A stretch of DNA of 64,000 nt from Mesorhizobium ciceri biovar biserrulae WSM1271 (lineage in GTDB: Bacteria; Pseudomonadota; Alphaproteobacteria; Rhizobiales; Rhizobiaceae), in the NCBI RefSeq assembly GCF_000185905.1, contig NC_014923.1, positions 4,301,501 to 4,365,500 of the forward strand, given 5' to 3'. How positions within the stretch are numbered: position 1 is the stretch's first letter; every line of letters begins with the position of its first letter. Position numbers and translations under genes: made by a program. Positions 13,037 to 20,790 of the stretch are shown here, one piece after another. Below the pieces are notes generated by a model. That model saw nothing but the letters and a program-made list of their open reading frames with translations. It made no database searches and had not been told where the DNA came from.

Positions 13037-13918
13037 ATGGAATCCGTTGCCAGAAGCCAATCCGCCGCCGATCCAGGCGCTTCGGCGTCGAACGACAAAA
13101 CGCTGATTTACCGGCAGTCGCGCTGGACGCGGCTGACGCATTGGCTGTGGGCCATCTCGCTGTTCTTCATGCTGTTGTCCGGCCTGCAGATCTTCAATGC
13201 CCGTCCGCAGCTCTATATCGGCAAGCAATCGGGCTTCGATTACAACAACACCATCTTCGCCATCGGCGCCGAGAACTCCGATGCGGGTCCGCGCGGCTAC
13301 ACGGAGATCTTCGGCAAACGCTTCAACACCACTGGGGTGCTCGGCTGGTCGGGTCCGGCCGGCCAGGAGACGTCCCGCGCCTTCCCGTCCTGGGCGACCA
13401 TCCCGTCCTACTATGATCTCGGCACTGCGCGCGTCATCCATTTCTTCTTTGCCTGGATACTCACCACGACGTTGATCGTCTGGCTGGTCGCCAGCATCGT
13501 CAACGGTCACATCCGCCGCGATCTCGCGCCACGCCTCGACGATTTGAAGCGGTTGCCGCAAGACATCGTCGACCACGCCAAGCTCAAATTCCACCACACG
13601 CGCGAATACAACACGCTGCAGAAGATGGCCTATGGCGGGGTTCTGTTCGTGCTGCTGCCGCTGATGATCATCACCGGTCTGGCGATGTCGCCAAGCATGA
13701 ACTCGGTGCTGCCTTTCCTCAACGATCTGCTCGGTGGCCGGCAGACGGCACGCACCATCCATTTCACCGTGATGGTGCTGCTGGTCGCCTTCTTCGTCGT
13801 CCATATCCTGATGATCCTGGCCGCCGGCCCGATCAACGAGCTGCGCTCGATCATCACCGGCTGGTACCGCACCGATCCTCCCGCACAGAACGACAATACA
13901 GCCGAGAGGAGTGCCTGA
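13037..13918 (+). CDS. Cytochrome b (b561/HydC-like) membrane subunit
   Basis: 293 residues. Four to five transmembrane helices with histidines placed for b-type haem: RLTHWLWAISLF near 33-44, ARVIHFFFAWIL near 135-146, and ARTIHFTVMVLLVAFFVVHI in the last helices. This is the cytochrome b/b6-like family used as a quinone-linked membrane partner for periplasmic oxidoreductases. A roughly 70-residue soluble insert (FDYNNTIFAIGAENSDAG...) separates helices 1 and 2 and probably faces the periplasm. It is followed one base later by the Tat-exported molybdoenzyme, so this protein probably exchanges electrons with it. Confidence 0.88.
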   Translation: MESVARSQSAADPGASASNDKTLIYRQSRWTRLTHWLWAISLFFMLLSGLQIFNARPQLYIGKQSGFDYNNTIFAIGAENSDAGPRGYTEIFGKRFNTTGVLGWSGPAGQETSRAFPSWATIPSYYDLGTARVIHFFFAWILTTTLIVWLVASIVNGHIRRDLAPRLDDLKRLPQDIVDHAKLKFHHTREYNTLQKMAYGGVLFVLLPLMIITGLAMSPSMNSVLPFLNDLLGGRQTARTIHFTVMVLLVAFFVVHILMILAAGPINELRSIITGWYRTDPPAQNDNTAERSA

Positions 13919-13919
13919 C

Positions 13920-14711
13920 ATGGCGAAGTTTGAGATCAGCCGCCGCAAATTCCTGACCGCTGCCGGCCTTGGCGCTTCCGGTATCATGCTGTCGGGCTGC
14001 GACGCCTTTGACAGCCAGCTAAGCGTCGGCAGCGGCCTGCGCAGTTTCCTCGAAAACGCCAATGGCCTGACATACCGGGCGCAACGCCTGCTCGCCGGAC
14101 GCGGTGCGCTGGCGCCGGAATTCACCGAGGCCGATATCCGCCAGCCGCAGCGGCCGAACGGCGTCACCGCTCCCGATGACGACGTCTACAAGGGCCTGCT
14201 CGCCAACAATTTCGCCGACTGGCGTCTGGAAGTGACGGGTCTTGTCGAAAAGCCGCTGTCGCTCAGCCGCGAGCAGCTCCAGAACATGCCAAGCCGCACC
14301 CAGATCACCCGCCATGACTGCGTCGAAGGCTGGAGCTGCATAGCCAAATGGACCGGCACGCCGCTGTCGCTGGTGCTGGACCAGGCGGTGGTCAAACCGC
14401 AGGCGCGCTATGTCATGTTCCATTGCCTCGACACGATCGACCGCAGCCTGTCGGGCGACATCAAATATTACGGCACCATCGACCTCATCGATGCCCGTCA
14501 CCCGCAGACGATCCTCGCCTACGGCCTGAACGGCAAGCCGCTGCCGGTCGAGAACGGCGCGCCGCTGCGGGTTCGCGTCGAGCGCCAGCTCGGCTACAAG
14601 ATGCCGAAATATCTCTACAAGATCGAACTGGTCGACGGCTTTGCCGATGTCGGCGGTGGCAGGGGCGGCTATTGGGAAGACAATGGCTATGACTGGTACG
14701 GCGGGATCTGA
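13920..14711 (+). CDS. Tat-exported molybdopterin oxidoreductase (sulfite-oxidase fold)
   Basis: 263 residues from the ATG with GAGAGGAG eight bases upstream; a GTG three codons earlier overlaps the previous stop. The N-terminus SRRKFLTAAGLGASGIML is a twin-arginine signal, and LSGC at 24-27 could be a lipobox. The oxidoreductase domain includes TRHDCVEGWSCIAKWTGTPL, where Cys134 is the expected molybdenum ligand, and PLRVRVERQLGYKMPKYL near the end. In this family the enzyme binds mononuclear Mo-pterin and works in the periplasm. It resembles MsrP (YedY) in layout, but the partner here is a different cytochrome b from MsrQ, so the substrate is unknown. Confidence 0.87.
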   Translation: MAKFEISRRKFLTAAGLGASGIMLSGCDAFDSQLSVGSGLRSFLENANGLTYRAQRLLAGRGALAPEFTEADIRQPQRPNGVTAPDDDVYKGLLANNFADWRLEVTGLVEKPLSLSREQLQNMPSRTQITRHDCVEGWSCIAKWTGTPLSLVLDQAVVKPQARYVMFHCLDTIDRSLSGDIKYYGTIDLIDARHPQTILAYGLNGKPLPVENGAPLRVRVERQLGYKMPKYLYKIELVDGFADVGGGRGGYWEDNGYDWYGGI

Positions 14712-14742
14712 GCTGCACACCGCAAATCCGGCGCTGAAGATG

Positions 14743-15540
14743 CTAGCCTAGCGAGCGGCGAAACAGCTCGCCTTTTCCGGCAATCTGCTCGCCAATGCCG
14801 CCAAGCCGCAGCATATGCCAGGCAAGTGCATGGTTGCTGGAGGTGACCGGTTTCCCCAACTCCTTCTCGACCTCCTCGATGATGCGGGCAACGCGCATGC
14901 TGGTGCAGGAAACGAACACCGCATCACAGTCGCTCGACGCACCGATTTCCAAGATGGCCTGCTTGACCGATGCCGGCGTGATGCGTGCAACGACATTGTC
15001 GTCCGCCTCGTTGAAGGAGCCCATGACCGGAATATCCATCCCCCGCGCCATCAGCGATGCCCGCAGCGAATGATTGATTTTCGCCAAGTAAGGGGTGAGC
15101 AGCGCGATCCTCGAGACCCCCAGGGCCTTCAGCGCGGCGCGTGCCGCGGTCACCGGATTGGTCACCTGCACACCAGGCAGCACCTCGTGAACGCGCTCGG
15201 CAACCTTATCCTCGCCGATGACCAGCGCTCCCGACGTGCAGGCAAAGCCGATCACATCGAACTTGACGTCGGGCAAGAGTCCCACCGTTGCCGGGATTAC
15301 CGCCGACATTTTCATCAGGTTTTCCGGTGTGATCTCGACATCGCTGTAGAGCCGCGCCTCGTACAGCGCGATGTCGCGCGCGGGCAGCGCATACCGGAAT
15401 TCATCCTCGATGGTCTGGTCGGTCCGCAGCACGAGCAGGCCGAGATTGGCGCGCGTGCCGATACCGTCATCGGTCTTGAAGGGAATGTGTTCCTTGTCGA
15501 GGACAAGCGTGTCGTCGGCGCGGCTAACCGGGGCGTCCAT
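14743..15540 (-). CDS. Asp/Glu racemase / maleate isomerase family protein (EutA-like)
   Basis: 265 residues. Two cysteines lie in the family's catalytic positions, Cys101 (GFACTSGALVIG) and Cys212 (VFVSCTSMR), as in maleate cis-trans isomerase, arylmalonate decarboxylase and EutA-type proteins. The stretch TNPVTAARAALKALGVSRIA and the TPY loop also match. EutA belongs to ectoine catabolism, but the other ectoine genes are not nearby, so the substrate is unknown. The ATG is preceded by GGGAGGGG. It is transcribed divergently from the FAD dehydrogenase, and a copy of the shared palindromic operator lies 31 bases upstream of its start. Confidence 0.82.
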   Translation of the reverse strand: MDAPVSRADDTLVLDKEHIPFKTDDGIGTRANLGLLVLRTDQTIEDEFRYALPARDIALYEARLYSDVEITPENLMKMSAVIPATVGLLPDVKFDVIGFACTSGALVIGEDKVAERVHEVLPGVQVTNPVTAARAALKALGVSRIALLTPYLAKINHSLRASLMARGMDIPVMGSFNEADDNVVARITPASVKQAILEIGASSDCDAVFVSCTSMRVARIIEEVEKELGKPVTSSNHALAWHMLRLGGIGEQIAGKGELFRRSLG

Positions 15541-15570
15541 GGCGCAGTCCCCTCCCTGATGCCAATCAGA

Positions 15571-15582
15571 ATTGTCGACAAT
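15571..15582. promoter_or_regulatory. Palindromic operator 1, racemase side
   Basis: Perfect palindrome ATTGTCGACAAT, within a longer block GAATTGTCGACAATAG that is repeated at 15723-15738. TTGT-N2-ACAA-type palindromes are typical of FCD-class GntR regulators, and such a gene lies in this locus. On the minus strand a TTGACA -35 element (15606-15611 read backwards) ends 23 bases before the palindrome, so a bound regulator would cover the -10/start region of the racemase promoter. Confidence 0.7.
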
Positions 15583-15696
15583 AGAAACGGCGATATTGCC
15601 GAAACTGTCAAGGGCTCTGTGCAGATCCTGGGAACCGGTAAACGCCTGAATTTTGCGCTTGCGCGGATCGCTTGTCCGTCGCCGACCCATTCACCG

Positions 15697-15702
15697 TTGA
15701 CA
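15697..15702 (+). promoter_or_regulatory. -35 element of the FAD-dehydrogenase/GntR promoter
   Basis: Consensus TTGACA. A plausible -10 (TATTGA or TTGAAT, 16-18 bases downstream) overlaps the left edge of operator 2. The transcription start would then fall inside or just after that palindrome, about 25-35 bases before the coding start. The mirrored TTGACA on the other strand (15606-15611) has nearly the same spacing to operator 1. Confidence 0.55.
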
Positions 15703-15724
15703 GGGATCGGCGTCTTCCTATTGA

Positions 15725-15736
15725 ATTGTCGACAAT
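15725..15736. promoter_or_regulatory. Palindromic operator 2, dehydrogenase side
   Basis: Second perfect copy of ATTGTCGACAAT, with flanks GA...AG also shared with operator 1; the two centres are 154 bases apart. It begins 22 bases after the TTGACA -35 element and ends 25 bases before the dehydrogenase ATG, the expected place for repression by steric block. The probable ligand-sensing regulator is the FCD-GntR protein encoded at the end of the same transcript. Confidence 0.7.
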
Positions 15737-15761
15737 AGGAACACAGCCCTTCGGGACAGCA

Positions 15762-17042
15762 ATGCGCGTATTGATCTTGGGCGGCGGCGTGGTCGGGATC
15801 ACCACCGCTTATCAGTTGCAAAAGGACGGCCACGCGGTCACTGTTCTCGAGCAGGCACCGCAGGTGGCCGAGGGCGCGAGCTGGGCAAATGCAGGCATGA
15901 TCGCGCCCGGTCACTCCTTCGTCTGGTCATCACCAGCCGCGCCAAAAATCCTGCTGAAGTCGCTGTTCCTGAAAGACCAGGCGCTTCGCTTCAAACTTTC
16001 CGCCGACCCGCATCTCTACAGCTGGTCGCTGCGCTTCCTCAGGGAATGCACGGCCGCCAAAGCGCGTCGCAACACCCTCCTCAAACATCGGCTTGCGGTC
16101 CATTCCCAATCGGTCCTGCAGGCGGTCGTCAGGGAGGAATCGATCCAATACGACAGGACCTCGGCCGGCATCCTTTACTTCCACCGCAGCCGTCAGGCGC
16201 TCGACAAGGGCGTCGCCAACATGCGCCTGCTGGAGGCCGACGGCCAGGAGATCCGCATTGTCGACGCACAGGAAATCATTGACCGCGAGCCGGCGCTGGC
16301 TTCGTCGCGCGGCAGCATTGCCGGCGGCATAATGTGTCCAACCGATGAAACCGGCGACGCCGCCAAGTTCACGCGCGCGCTGGCGGCCATCGTCGAAACG
16401 AGGGGCGGCAAGATCCTGACAAGCACGAGGATCGTCGGGATCGAACGCAGGAATGACGCGATCATCCGGGTCGTCACCGACAAGGGAGAATTTCTGGCCG
16501 ACACCTACGTTCTGTGTCTCGGCGCCGAAAGCCCGATCCTCGCCCGCAAGATCGGCCTTGGTTTGCCGATCTATCCGGTCAAAGGATATTCCCTGACCAT
16601 TCCCATCGTCGACCCGGCGCTGGCTCCAAAACTCCCCGTCATCGATGAGCACAATCTCGTTGCCATCACGCCGATGGGCGATCGCATCCGCGTCACCGCC
16701 ACCGCGGAATTCGCGGGCTATGATCGCAGCCACAAGCCTTCGGATTTCGCCTTCATGAAGCGCGTCACGCAGGACCTGTTCCCGCGCGGTATCGCCTATG
16801 ATCGCGCCGAAATGCGGGCCTGCCTGAGACCCATGACGCCCGACAATCTGCCGATCCTCGGCCTGCGCAACATCAAGAACCTCTGGCTGAACACCGGCCA
16901 CGGCCATATTGGATGGACGATGGCGCATGGATCGGCCCGCATCGTCGCCGAACTGATCGCCGGCCGGGCTGCGCCGATCGCCCTCGACGGTATCCTTCCC
17001 ACACAGGCGCGGTTCGCCGAACCAAGCGCCGCAAAGGCTTGA
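15762..17042 (+). CDS. FAD-dependent D-amino-acid dehydrogenase-like oxidoreductase (DAO/DadA family)
   Basis: 426 residues. The N-terminal dinucleotide fold is MRVLILGGGVVGITTAYQLQ (GxGxxG at 8-13) with the acidic end of strand 2 in VTVLEQ. The C-terminal FAD motif is LNTGHGHIGWTMAHGSARIV. The layout is that of DadA, a quinone-linked enzyme that deaminates D-amino acids to 2-oxo acids at the inner face of the membrane. The substrate is not readable; related oxidases act on glycine, sarcosine or hydroxyproline. The ribosome site is weak. The GntR regulator gene starts 8 bases downstream, so the two form an operon facing the racemase-like gene. Confidence 0.85.
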   Translation: MRVLILGGGVVGITTAYQLQKDGHAVTVLEQAPQVAEGASWANAGMIAPGHSFVWSSPAAPKILLKSLFLKDQALRFKLSADPHLYSWSLRFLRECTAAKARRNTLLKHRLAVHSQSVLQAVVREESIQYDRTSAGILYFHRSRQALDKGVANMRLLEADGQEIRIVDAQEIIDREPALASSRGSIAGGIMCPTDETGDAAKFTRALAAIVETRGGKILTSTRIVGIERRNDAIIRVVTDKGEFLADTYVLCLGAESPILARKIGLGLPIYPVKGYSLTIPIVDPALAPKLPVIDEHNLVAITPMGDRIRVTATAEFAGYDRSHKPSDFAFMKRVTQDLFPRGIAYDRAEMRACLRPMTPDNLPILGLRNIKNLWLNTGHGHIGWTMAHGSARIVAELIAGRAAPIALDGILPTQARFAEPSAAKA

Positions 17043-17050
17043 CCGACGCC

Positions 17051-17779
17051 ATGCTCCGACCCACCAGGCACAGCAACCAGGACGACGATGCGGCGTTGGC
17101 ATCCAAGCCGATCAAGACCGGCCCGCGCGTCTATGAAGAGATCCGTCGCATGGCGATGGACTATCGCTTCAAGCCGAACGAGCGCATCAACGAAGTGGCG
17201 CTTGCCGCGAGGCTGAATGTCAGCCGCAGCCCGATCCGGGAGGCCCTCCAGCGGCTGGTCACGGAGGAACTCATCACCTTCCAGACCAATCGCGGCTTCT
17301 TTTGCCGCGGCTTCGATGTCGACGAGGTCGTCAATCTTTCCGACGTGCGGGCGGTGCTTGAGGAGCGCTCCGTCAGGCTGGCGATCCAGCGCGCGACCAA
17401 TGAAGAGCTCGCCGCGCTCGTCGACTGGTGGACGCTCACCATGGCGCGCGCCGACTCGTTTTCCAGCGCCGAGCTGACCGCCAGGGACGAGGAGTTTCAC
17501 ATCCGCATCGCCAGGCTGTCAGGCAATCCCGAACTGGCGCGCATGCTCGAAGGCATCAACACGCGCATCCATTTCGTTCGCAAGATCGAAGTGGAGAAGC
17601 ACCGGCGACTGTCGACGACCTACACCGAACACAGCGAAATCGCCCGAGCCATGGTAGCTCGCGATGCCGACACGGCCGCAAGGCTCATGCATGACCACAT
17701 CGACATCAGTGTCGCCGATGCCATGTCGACCGTCCGGGAAGGCCTGGCCCGGATATACGTCGACGTCGATCAGATCTGA
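17051..17779 (+). CDS. GntR family regulator, FCD subclass
   Basis: 242 residues. The N-terminal winged helix spans about residues 20-88 (LAARLNVSRSPIREALQRLV is the recognition helix region). The C-terminal all-helical FCD sensor carries the metal/ligand signature: EERSVRLA, DEEFHIRIARLSGN with Asp and His, and MHDHIDIS near the end. It binds DNA as a dimer and usually responds to an organic acid or amino-acid derivative. The two ATTGTCGACAAT palindromes in the adjoining divergent promoter region are its likely operators. Autoregulation follows if it shares the dehydrogenase transcript. Confidence 0.9.
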   Translation: MLRPTRHSNQDDDAALASKPIKTGPRVYEEIRRMAMDYRFKPNERINEVALAARLNVSRSPIREALQRLVTEELITFQTNRGFFCRGFDVDEVVNLSDVRAVLEERSVRLAIQRATNEELAALVDWWTLTMARADSFSSAELTARDEEFHIRIARLSGNPELARMLEGINTRIHFVRKIEVEKHRRLSTTYTEHSEIARAMVARDADTAARLMHDHIDISVADAMSTVREGLARIYVDVDQI

Positions 17780-17816
17780 CCAGCATCCCGGAACCGATTA
17801 AGCAATCCCTGGCCGG

Positions 17817-18818
17817 TCAGGCAACCTTGTCGAGCAGCGGCCTGAGCGCCGGGTGAATTTCCGGCGAGGCGTGCTTGATCAGGGTCAGCAGCGCGCGTTC
17901 GTTCTCGTAAAGTGGCCTGTCGACGCCGATATGTTCGATCAGCCAGCCGGCTTCGCCGGCATCGATCGTCTCGGCACGGCGGGCCAGGGCCTCGGCCGCC
18001 CTGTTCTTGGCTTCCCATTCGGCTTCGATGTCGCCAGGAGATCGGTAGGCCTCCATGATGCCGGCAAGCCCGCCGGAGATCATGCGGCTGAAGAAGCCGC
18101 CGATTTCCGGATCGGCATGTTCGAGGAAGGCGTCATGGCGCAGCGCCACGTCGCGCGTCGGTGCTTCGTAGCCGGCCGAGCACATGACGAAATTGGCGAT
18201 CGCCTTGACGAACAGCTCGTTCCAGGACGGATCGTTTTGTCCTTGAGCAGTCCGCTCGTTGATCTTGAGCAGCACCTCGGCCTCGGCGCGCGTGATGGCG
18301 ATGTTGCCGTCGCCGCCATGGGCATGGAGGATCCGGCGCAAAAGCTCGACCTCCGCCTGCGCGACGAGGCCCGGAGCCAGCACGCCGCCGAGCATCAGCG
18401 GCCCCTTGCCGTCAATGACGGCATGCGCCACCTGCTCCAGCGCATACACACAAAGCTGGGCCGGCGACGATTTCGCCTGTTCCAGCACATGCACCAGCAA
18501 TTCGAGTTCGGTCCGGCTGTCGACCATGCCGTCGCGCGAGATCGTGCGGATCAGCCAGTCGGCATTGTCCTGCGAGATATAGCCCGACGGCTTTTCCTGG
18601 TGGACGATATAGTCGGTGACCGCCTCAATGAAGAAGGGCGGCCATTCCTGGCATTTGTCCTTCGCCGTGCCATCGAGCGCGAACAGCGCCTCGGCCTCGC
18701 CACGCGTCACGACGCCGTCGCCGAACACTTCATGGCGCAACATCGCCACGTCCTCCGCGGCGATGCGGCTTTTCGAGGTCAGCCCGGCCACCGGCGCGCT
18801 CATGATCAATTCGCCCAT
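17817..18818 (-). CDS. Uncharacterised helical protein with a duplicated A-B-A-B architecture
   Basis: 333 residues from the ATG preceded by GGGGACGACAA. There is no signal peptide or membrane segment, so it is probably cytosolic. The chain is an internal duplication. Unit A reads GDGVVTRGEAEALF...EWPPFFIEAV (33-72) and again GDGNIAITRAEAEVLL...SWNELFVKAI (169-212). Unit B reads YISQDNADWLIRTISRDG (80-97) with a following E-LL-L-SP tail, and again IDAGEAGWLIEHIGVD (285-300) with the same tail. I do not recognise an enzymatic family. It is divergent from the gcv riboswitch and has a copy of the intergenic palindrome 118 bases upstream. Confidence 0.8.
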   Translation of the reverse strand: MGELIMSAPVAGLTSKSRIAAEDVAMLRHEVFGDGVVTRGEAEALFALDGTAKDKCQEWPPFFIEAVTDYIVHQEKPSGYISQDNADWLIRTISRDGMVDSRTELELLVHVLEQAKSSPAQLCVYALEQVAHAVIDGKGPLMLGGVLAPGLVAQAEVELLRRILHAHGGDGNIAITRAEAEVLLKINERTAQGQNDPSWNELFVKAIANFVMCSAGYEAPTRDVALRHDAFLEHADPEIGGFFSRMISGGLAGIMEAYRSPGDIEAEWEAKNRAAEALARRAETIDAGEAGWLIEHIGVDRPLYENERALLTLIKHASPEIHPALRPLLDKVA

Positions 18819-18935
18819 TTGTCGTCCCCGTCCGCCGTCGCCAAGCGCCGGCCCCATAGCGTCACACAAGCCAACATATCAGCAGTGTCTTGAAAAACCG
18901 GCAAACGGCGTGGTTAGTGAAGACTTGTCGCCAAC

Positions 18936-18978
18936 GCATGTCGCCTGAAAGCGTGCCGCGGTTTGAAGAACGACATGC
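18936..18978. repeat. Intergenic palindromic repeat, copy A
   Basis: Ends are the perfect inverted repeat GCATGTCG / CGACATGC, with a weaker inner stem (CCTGAAA / TTTGAAG) around a GC-rich loop. It is the most diverged of three copies in the window. It sits in the 480-base gene-free stretch between the divergent duplicated-architecture gene and gcvT. Confidence 0.65.
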
Positions 18979-19065
18979 ACCCGCTTTAGATGTTGCTGAC
19001 AGGTGACAAGCCGTCGCGCGCAAGCTATGGATGGCGCGTCGAGGACTCAGGGTCTTGAGTCCTAC

Positions 19066-19250
19066 CTGTTTGCGGGAGAGAACAGCGAGAGCTGTCGCCG
19101 AAGGGGAAATCGCCCGAAATCTCTCAGGCAAAAGAACCGTAGACGGGAAAGACACTCTGGAAAGTCGGGGCTTGCCCCCGCGCCGAAGGTGTAAGCGCCG
19201 CTGACAGAGTTCCGGCTGCGCGAGTCTCTCAGGCTTCAGACAGAGGGGCA
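19066..19250 (+). promoter_or_regulatory. Tandem glycine riboswitch controlling gcvTHP
   Basis: Two adjacent glycine aptamers. Aptamer 1 starts GCGGGAGAG (19072-19080), passes CGCCGAAGGGG and closes with CTCTCAGGCAAAAG (19121-19134). Aptamer 2 spans about 19148-19250 with GCGCCGAAGGTG, then GTCTCTCAGGCTTCAGACAG. Both show the CGCCGAAGG and CTCTCAGGC signatures of the family. It ends 48 bases before gcvT. In this class, glycine binding usually switches the cleavage operon on. A 7-bp hairpin (GGACTCA / TGAGTCC, 19043-19062) stands just ahead of it. Confidence 0.93.
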
Positions 19251-19298
19251 CGGACTGGTCGCCATTCGCGACCGATTGCGTGCGACTCTGGAGACGAC

Positions 19299-20399
19299 AT
19301 GACGGGCGACGACACAAAACACCTTCCCCTTGAAGATATCCATATGGCCGCCGGTGCGCGCTTCGGCGCCTTTGCCGGCTGGTCGATGCCGCTGACCTAT
19401 CCGGCCGGCGTCATGAAGGAACACCTTCACACCCGCGAGCAGGCCGGCCTGTTCGACATCTCGCACATGAAGCTGTTCGAGGTCAGCGGACCGGAAGCGG
19501 CGGCACTGCTCAACCGTGCCTGCCCACTGGATGCCGGCGGGCTCGAAATCTCGCAATCCAAACTGTCCTTTTTCCTCAACGAAGCAGGCGGCATCCTCGA
19601 CGACCTGATCGTCACCAGGCTTGGCGATGCCAGGTTCATGGTGGTCGCCAATGCCGGCAACGCCGTAGCCGACGAAAAGCATTTGCGTGCACTTGCCGCG
19701 GATTTCGACGCCAGGATCGAGCCGCTCGACCGCGTCTTCCTGGCCATCCAGGGTCCTGAAGCCTGGGCCGCCCTTTCCCGCGCCGGCATCGAGACCGGCT
19801 CGCTGCTGTTCATGCATGGGGTCGAACCGCGCAAGAACTGGTTCATGAGCCGGTCGGGCTATACCGGCGAGGACGGGTTCGAGATCGGCTTGCCGGAGGC
19901 CGATGCACGCGACCTCGTCGCGAAGCTGCTCGGAGACGAGCGCGCGCTGTGGATCGGCCTGGCCGCGCGCGACAGCCTGCGCCTGGAGGCCGGTCTCTGC
20001 CTGCATGGCCAGGACATCACACCGGAAACCGACCCGGCCAGCGCCGCCTTGATGTGGGCAATTCCAAAGGACATCCGCGCTTCCGGCACTTTCATCGGCG
20101 CCGATGCGCTCCGCGCCGCGGTGGAACGAGGACCCGCGCAAAAGCGCGTCGGTTTGAAGCCGGAAGGCCGCCAGCCGGTGCGTGGCGGTGCCGCGCTCTT
20201 CGACGCCGACGGCAATTCGGCCGGCCATGTCACATCGGGCGGCTTCGGCCCCTCGGCCGGCCATCCGGTCGCCATGGGCTATGTCTCGACACCTCTGGCA
20301 AAGCCCGGAATACGGGTTTTCGCCGATGTGCGCGGCACGAGAATCCCAGTCGATATCAGCTCCCTGCCCTTCACACCGCATCGCTACCGAAAAGGATGA
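19299..20399 (+). CDS. gcvT: Glycine cleavage system T protein (aminomethyltransferase)
   Basis: 366 residues. Transfers the methylene carbon from the aminomethyl-lipoyl arm of GcvH to tetrahydrofolate, releasing ammonia. The N-terminal [13 protein letters not shown] and [13 protein letters not shown] are family signatures, and [11 protein letters not shown] marks the folate-binding domain. The C-terminal barrel includes [19 protein letters not shown] with GGAG upstream, directly under the glycine riboswitch. gcvH starts five bases after the stop. Confidence 0.96.
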   Translation: MTGDDTKHLPLEDIHMAAGARFGAFAGWSMPLTYPAGVMKEHLHTREQAGLFDISHMKLFEVSGPEAAALLNRACPLDAGGLEISQSKLSFFLNEAGGILDDLIVTRLGDARFMVVANAGNAVADEKHLRALAADFDARIEPLDRVFLAIQGPEAWAALSRAGIETGSLLFMHGVEPRKNWFMSRSGYTGEDGFEIGLPEADARDLVAKLLGDERALWIGLAARDSLRLEAGLCLHGQDITPETDPASAALMWAIPKDIRASGTFIGADALRAAVERGPAQKRVGLKPEGRQPVRGGAALFDADGNSAGHVTSGGFGPSAGHPVAMGYVSTPLAKPGIRVFADVRGTRIPVDISSLPFTPHRYRKG

Positions 20400-20404
20400 T
20401 CTCA

Positions 20405-20773
20405 ATGGCAACGACCTATTTCACATCAGATCACGAGTGGCTCCGCGTCGAGGGCGGCATCGCCACGGTCGGCATCACTGATTACGCGCAGGAGCAGCTC
20501 GGCGACCTCGTCTTCGTCGAACTGCCGGAGACGGGAAAGAAATTGACCAAGGGCGACACCGCCGTCGTGGTCGAATCCGTCAAGGCGGCGTCCGATGTCT
20601 ATGCACCAGTCGACGGCGAGATCACCGAGGCCAACGGCACGCTGTCGTCGGATCCGTCACTGGTCAATTCGGCCGCAACAGGGGCCGGCTGGCTGTGGAA
20701 GATGAAGCTTGCCGACGAAAGCCAGCTCGCCGGTCTCATGGATGAGGCCGCCTACAAAGCCCATATCGGTTGA
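20405..20773 (+). CDS. gcvH: Glycine cleavage system H protein (lipoyl carrier)
   Basis: 122 residues, normal length. Carries the aminomethyl group between GcvP, GcvT and the L protein on lipoyl-lysine. The lipoylated residue is Lys60 in [15 protein letters not shown]. The start [10 protein letters not shown] and the C-terminal GAGWLWKMK are conserved. AAGGA lies eight bases before the ATG; another ATG three codons upstream overlaps that ribosome site and is less likely. gcvP starts 17 bases after the stop. Confidence 0.96.
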   Translation: MATTYFTSDHEWLRVEGGIATVGITDYAQEQLGDLVFVELPETGKKLTKGDTAVVVESVKAASDVYAPVDGEITEANGTLSSDPSLVNSAATGAGWLWKMKLADESQLAGLMDEAAYKAHIG

Positions 20774-20790
20774 TATCAGGACTTATTGAG

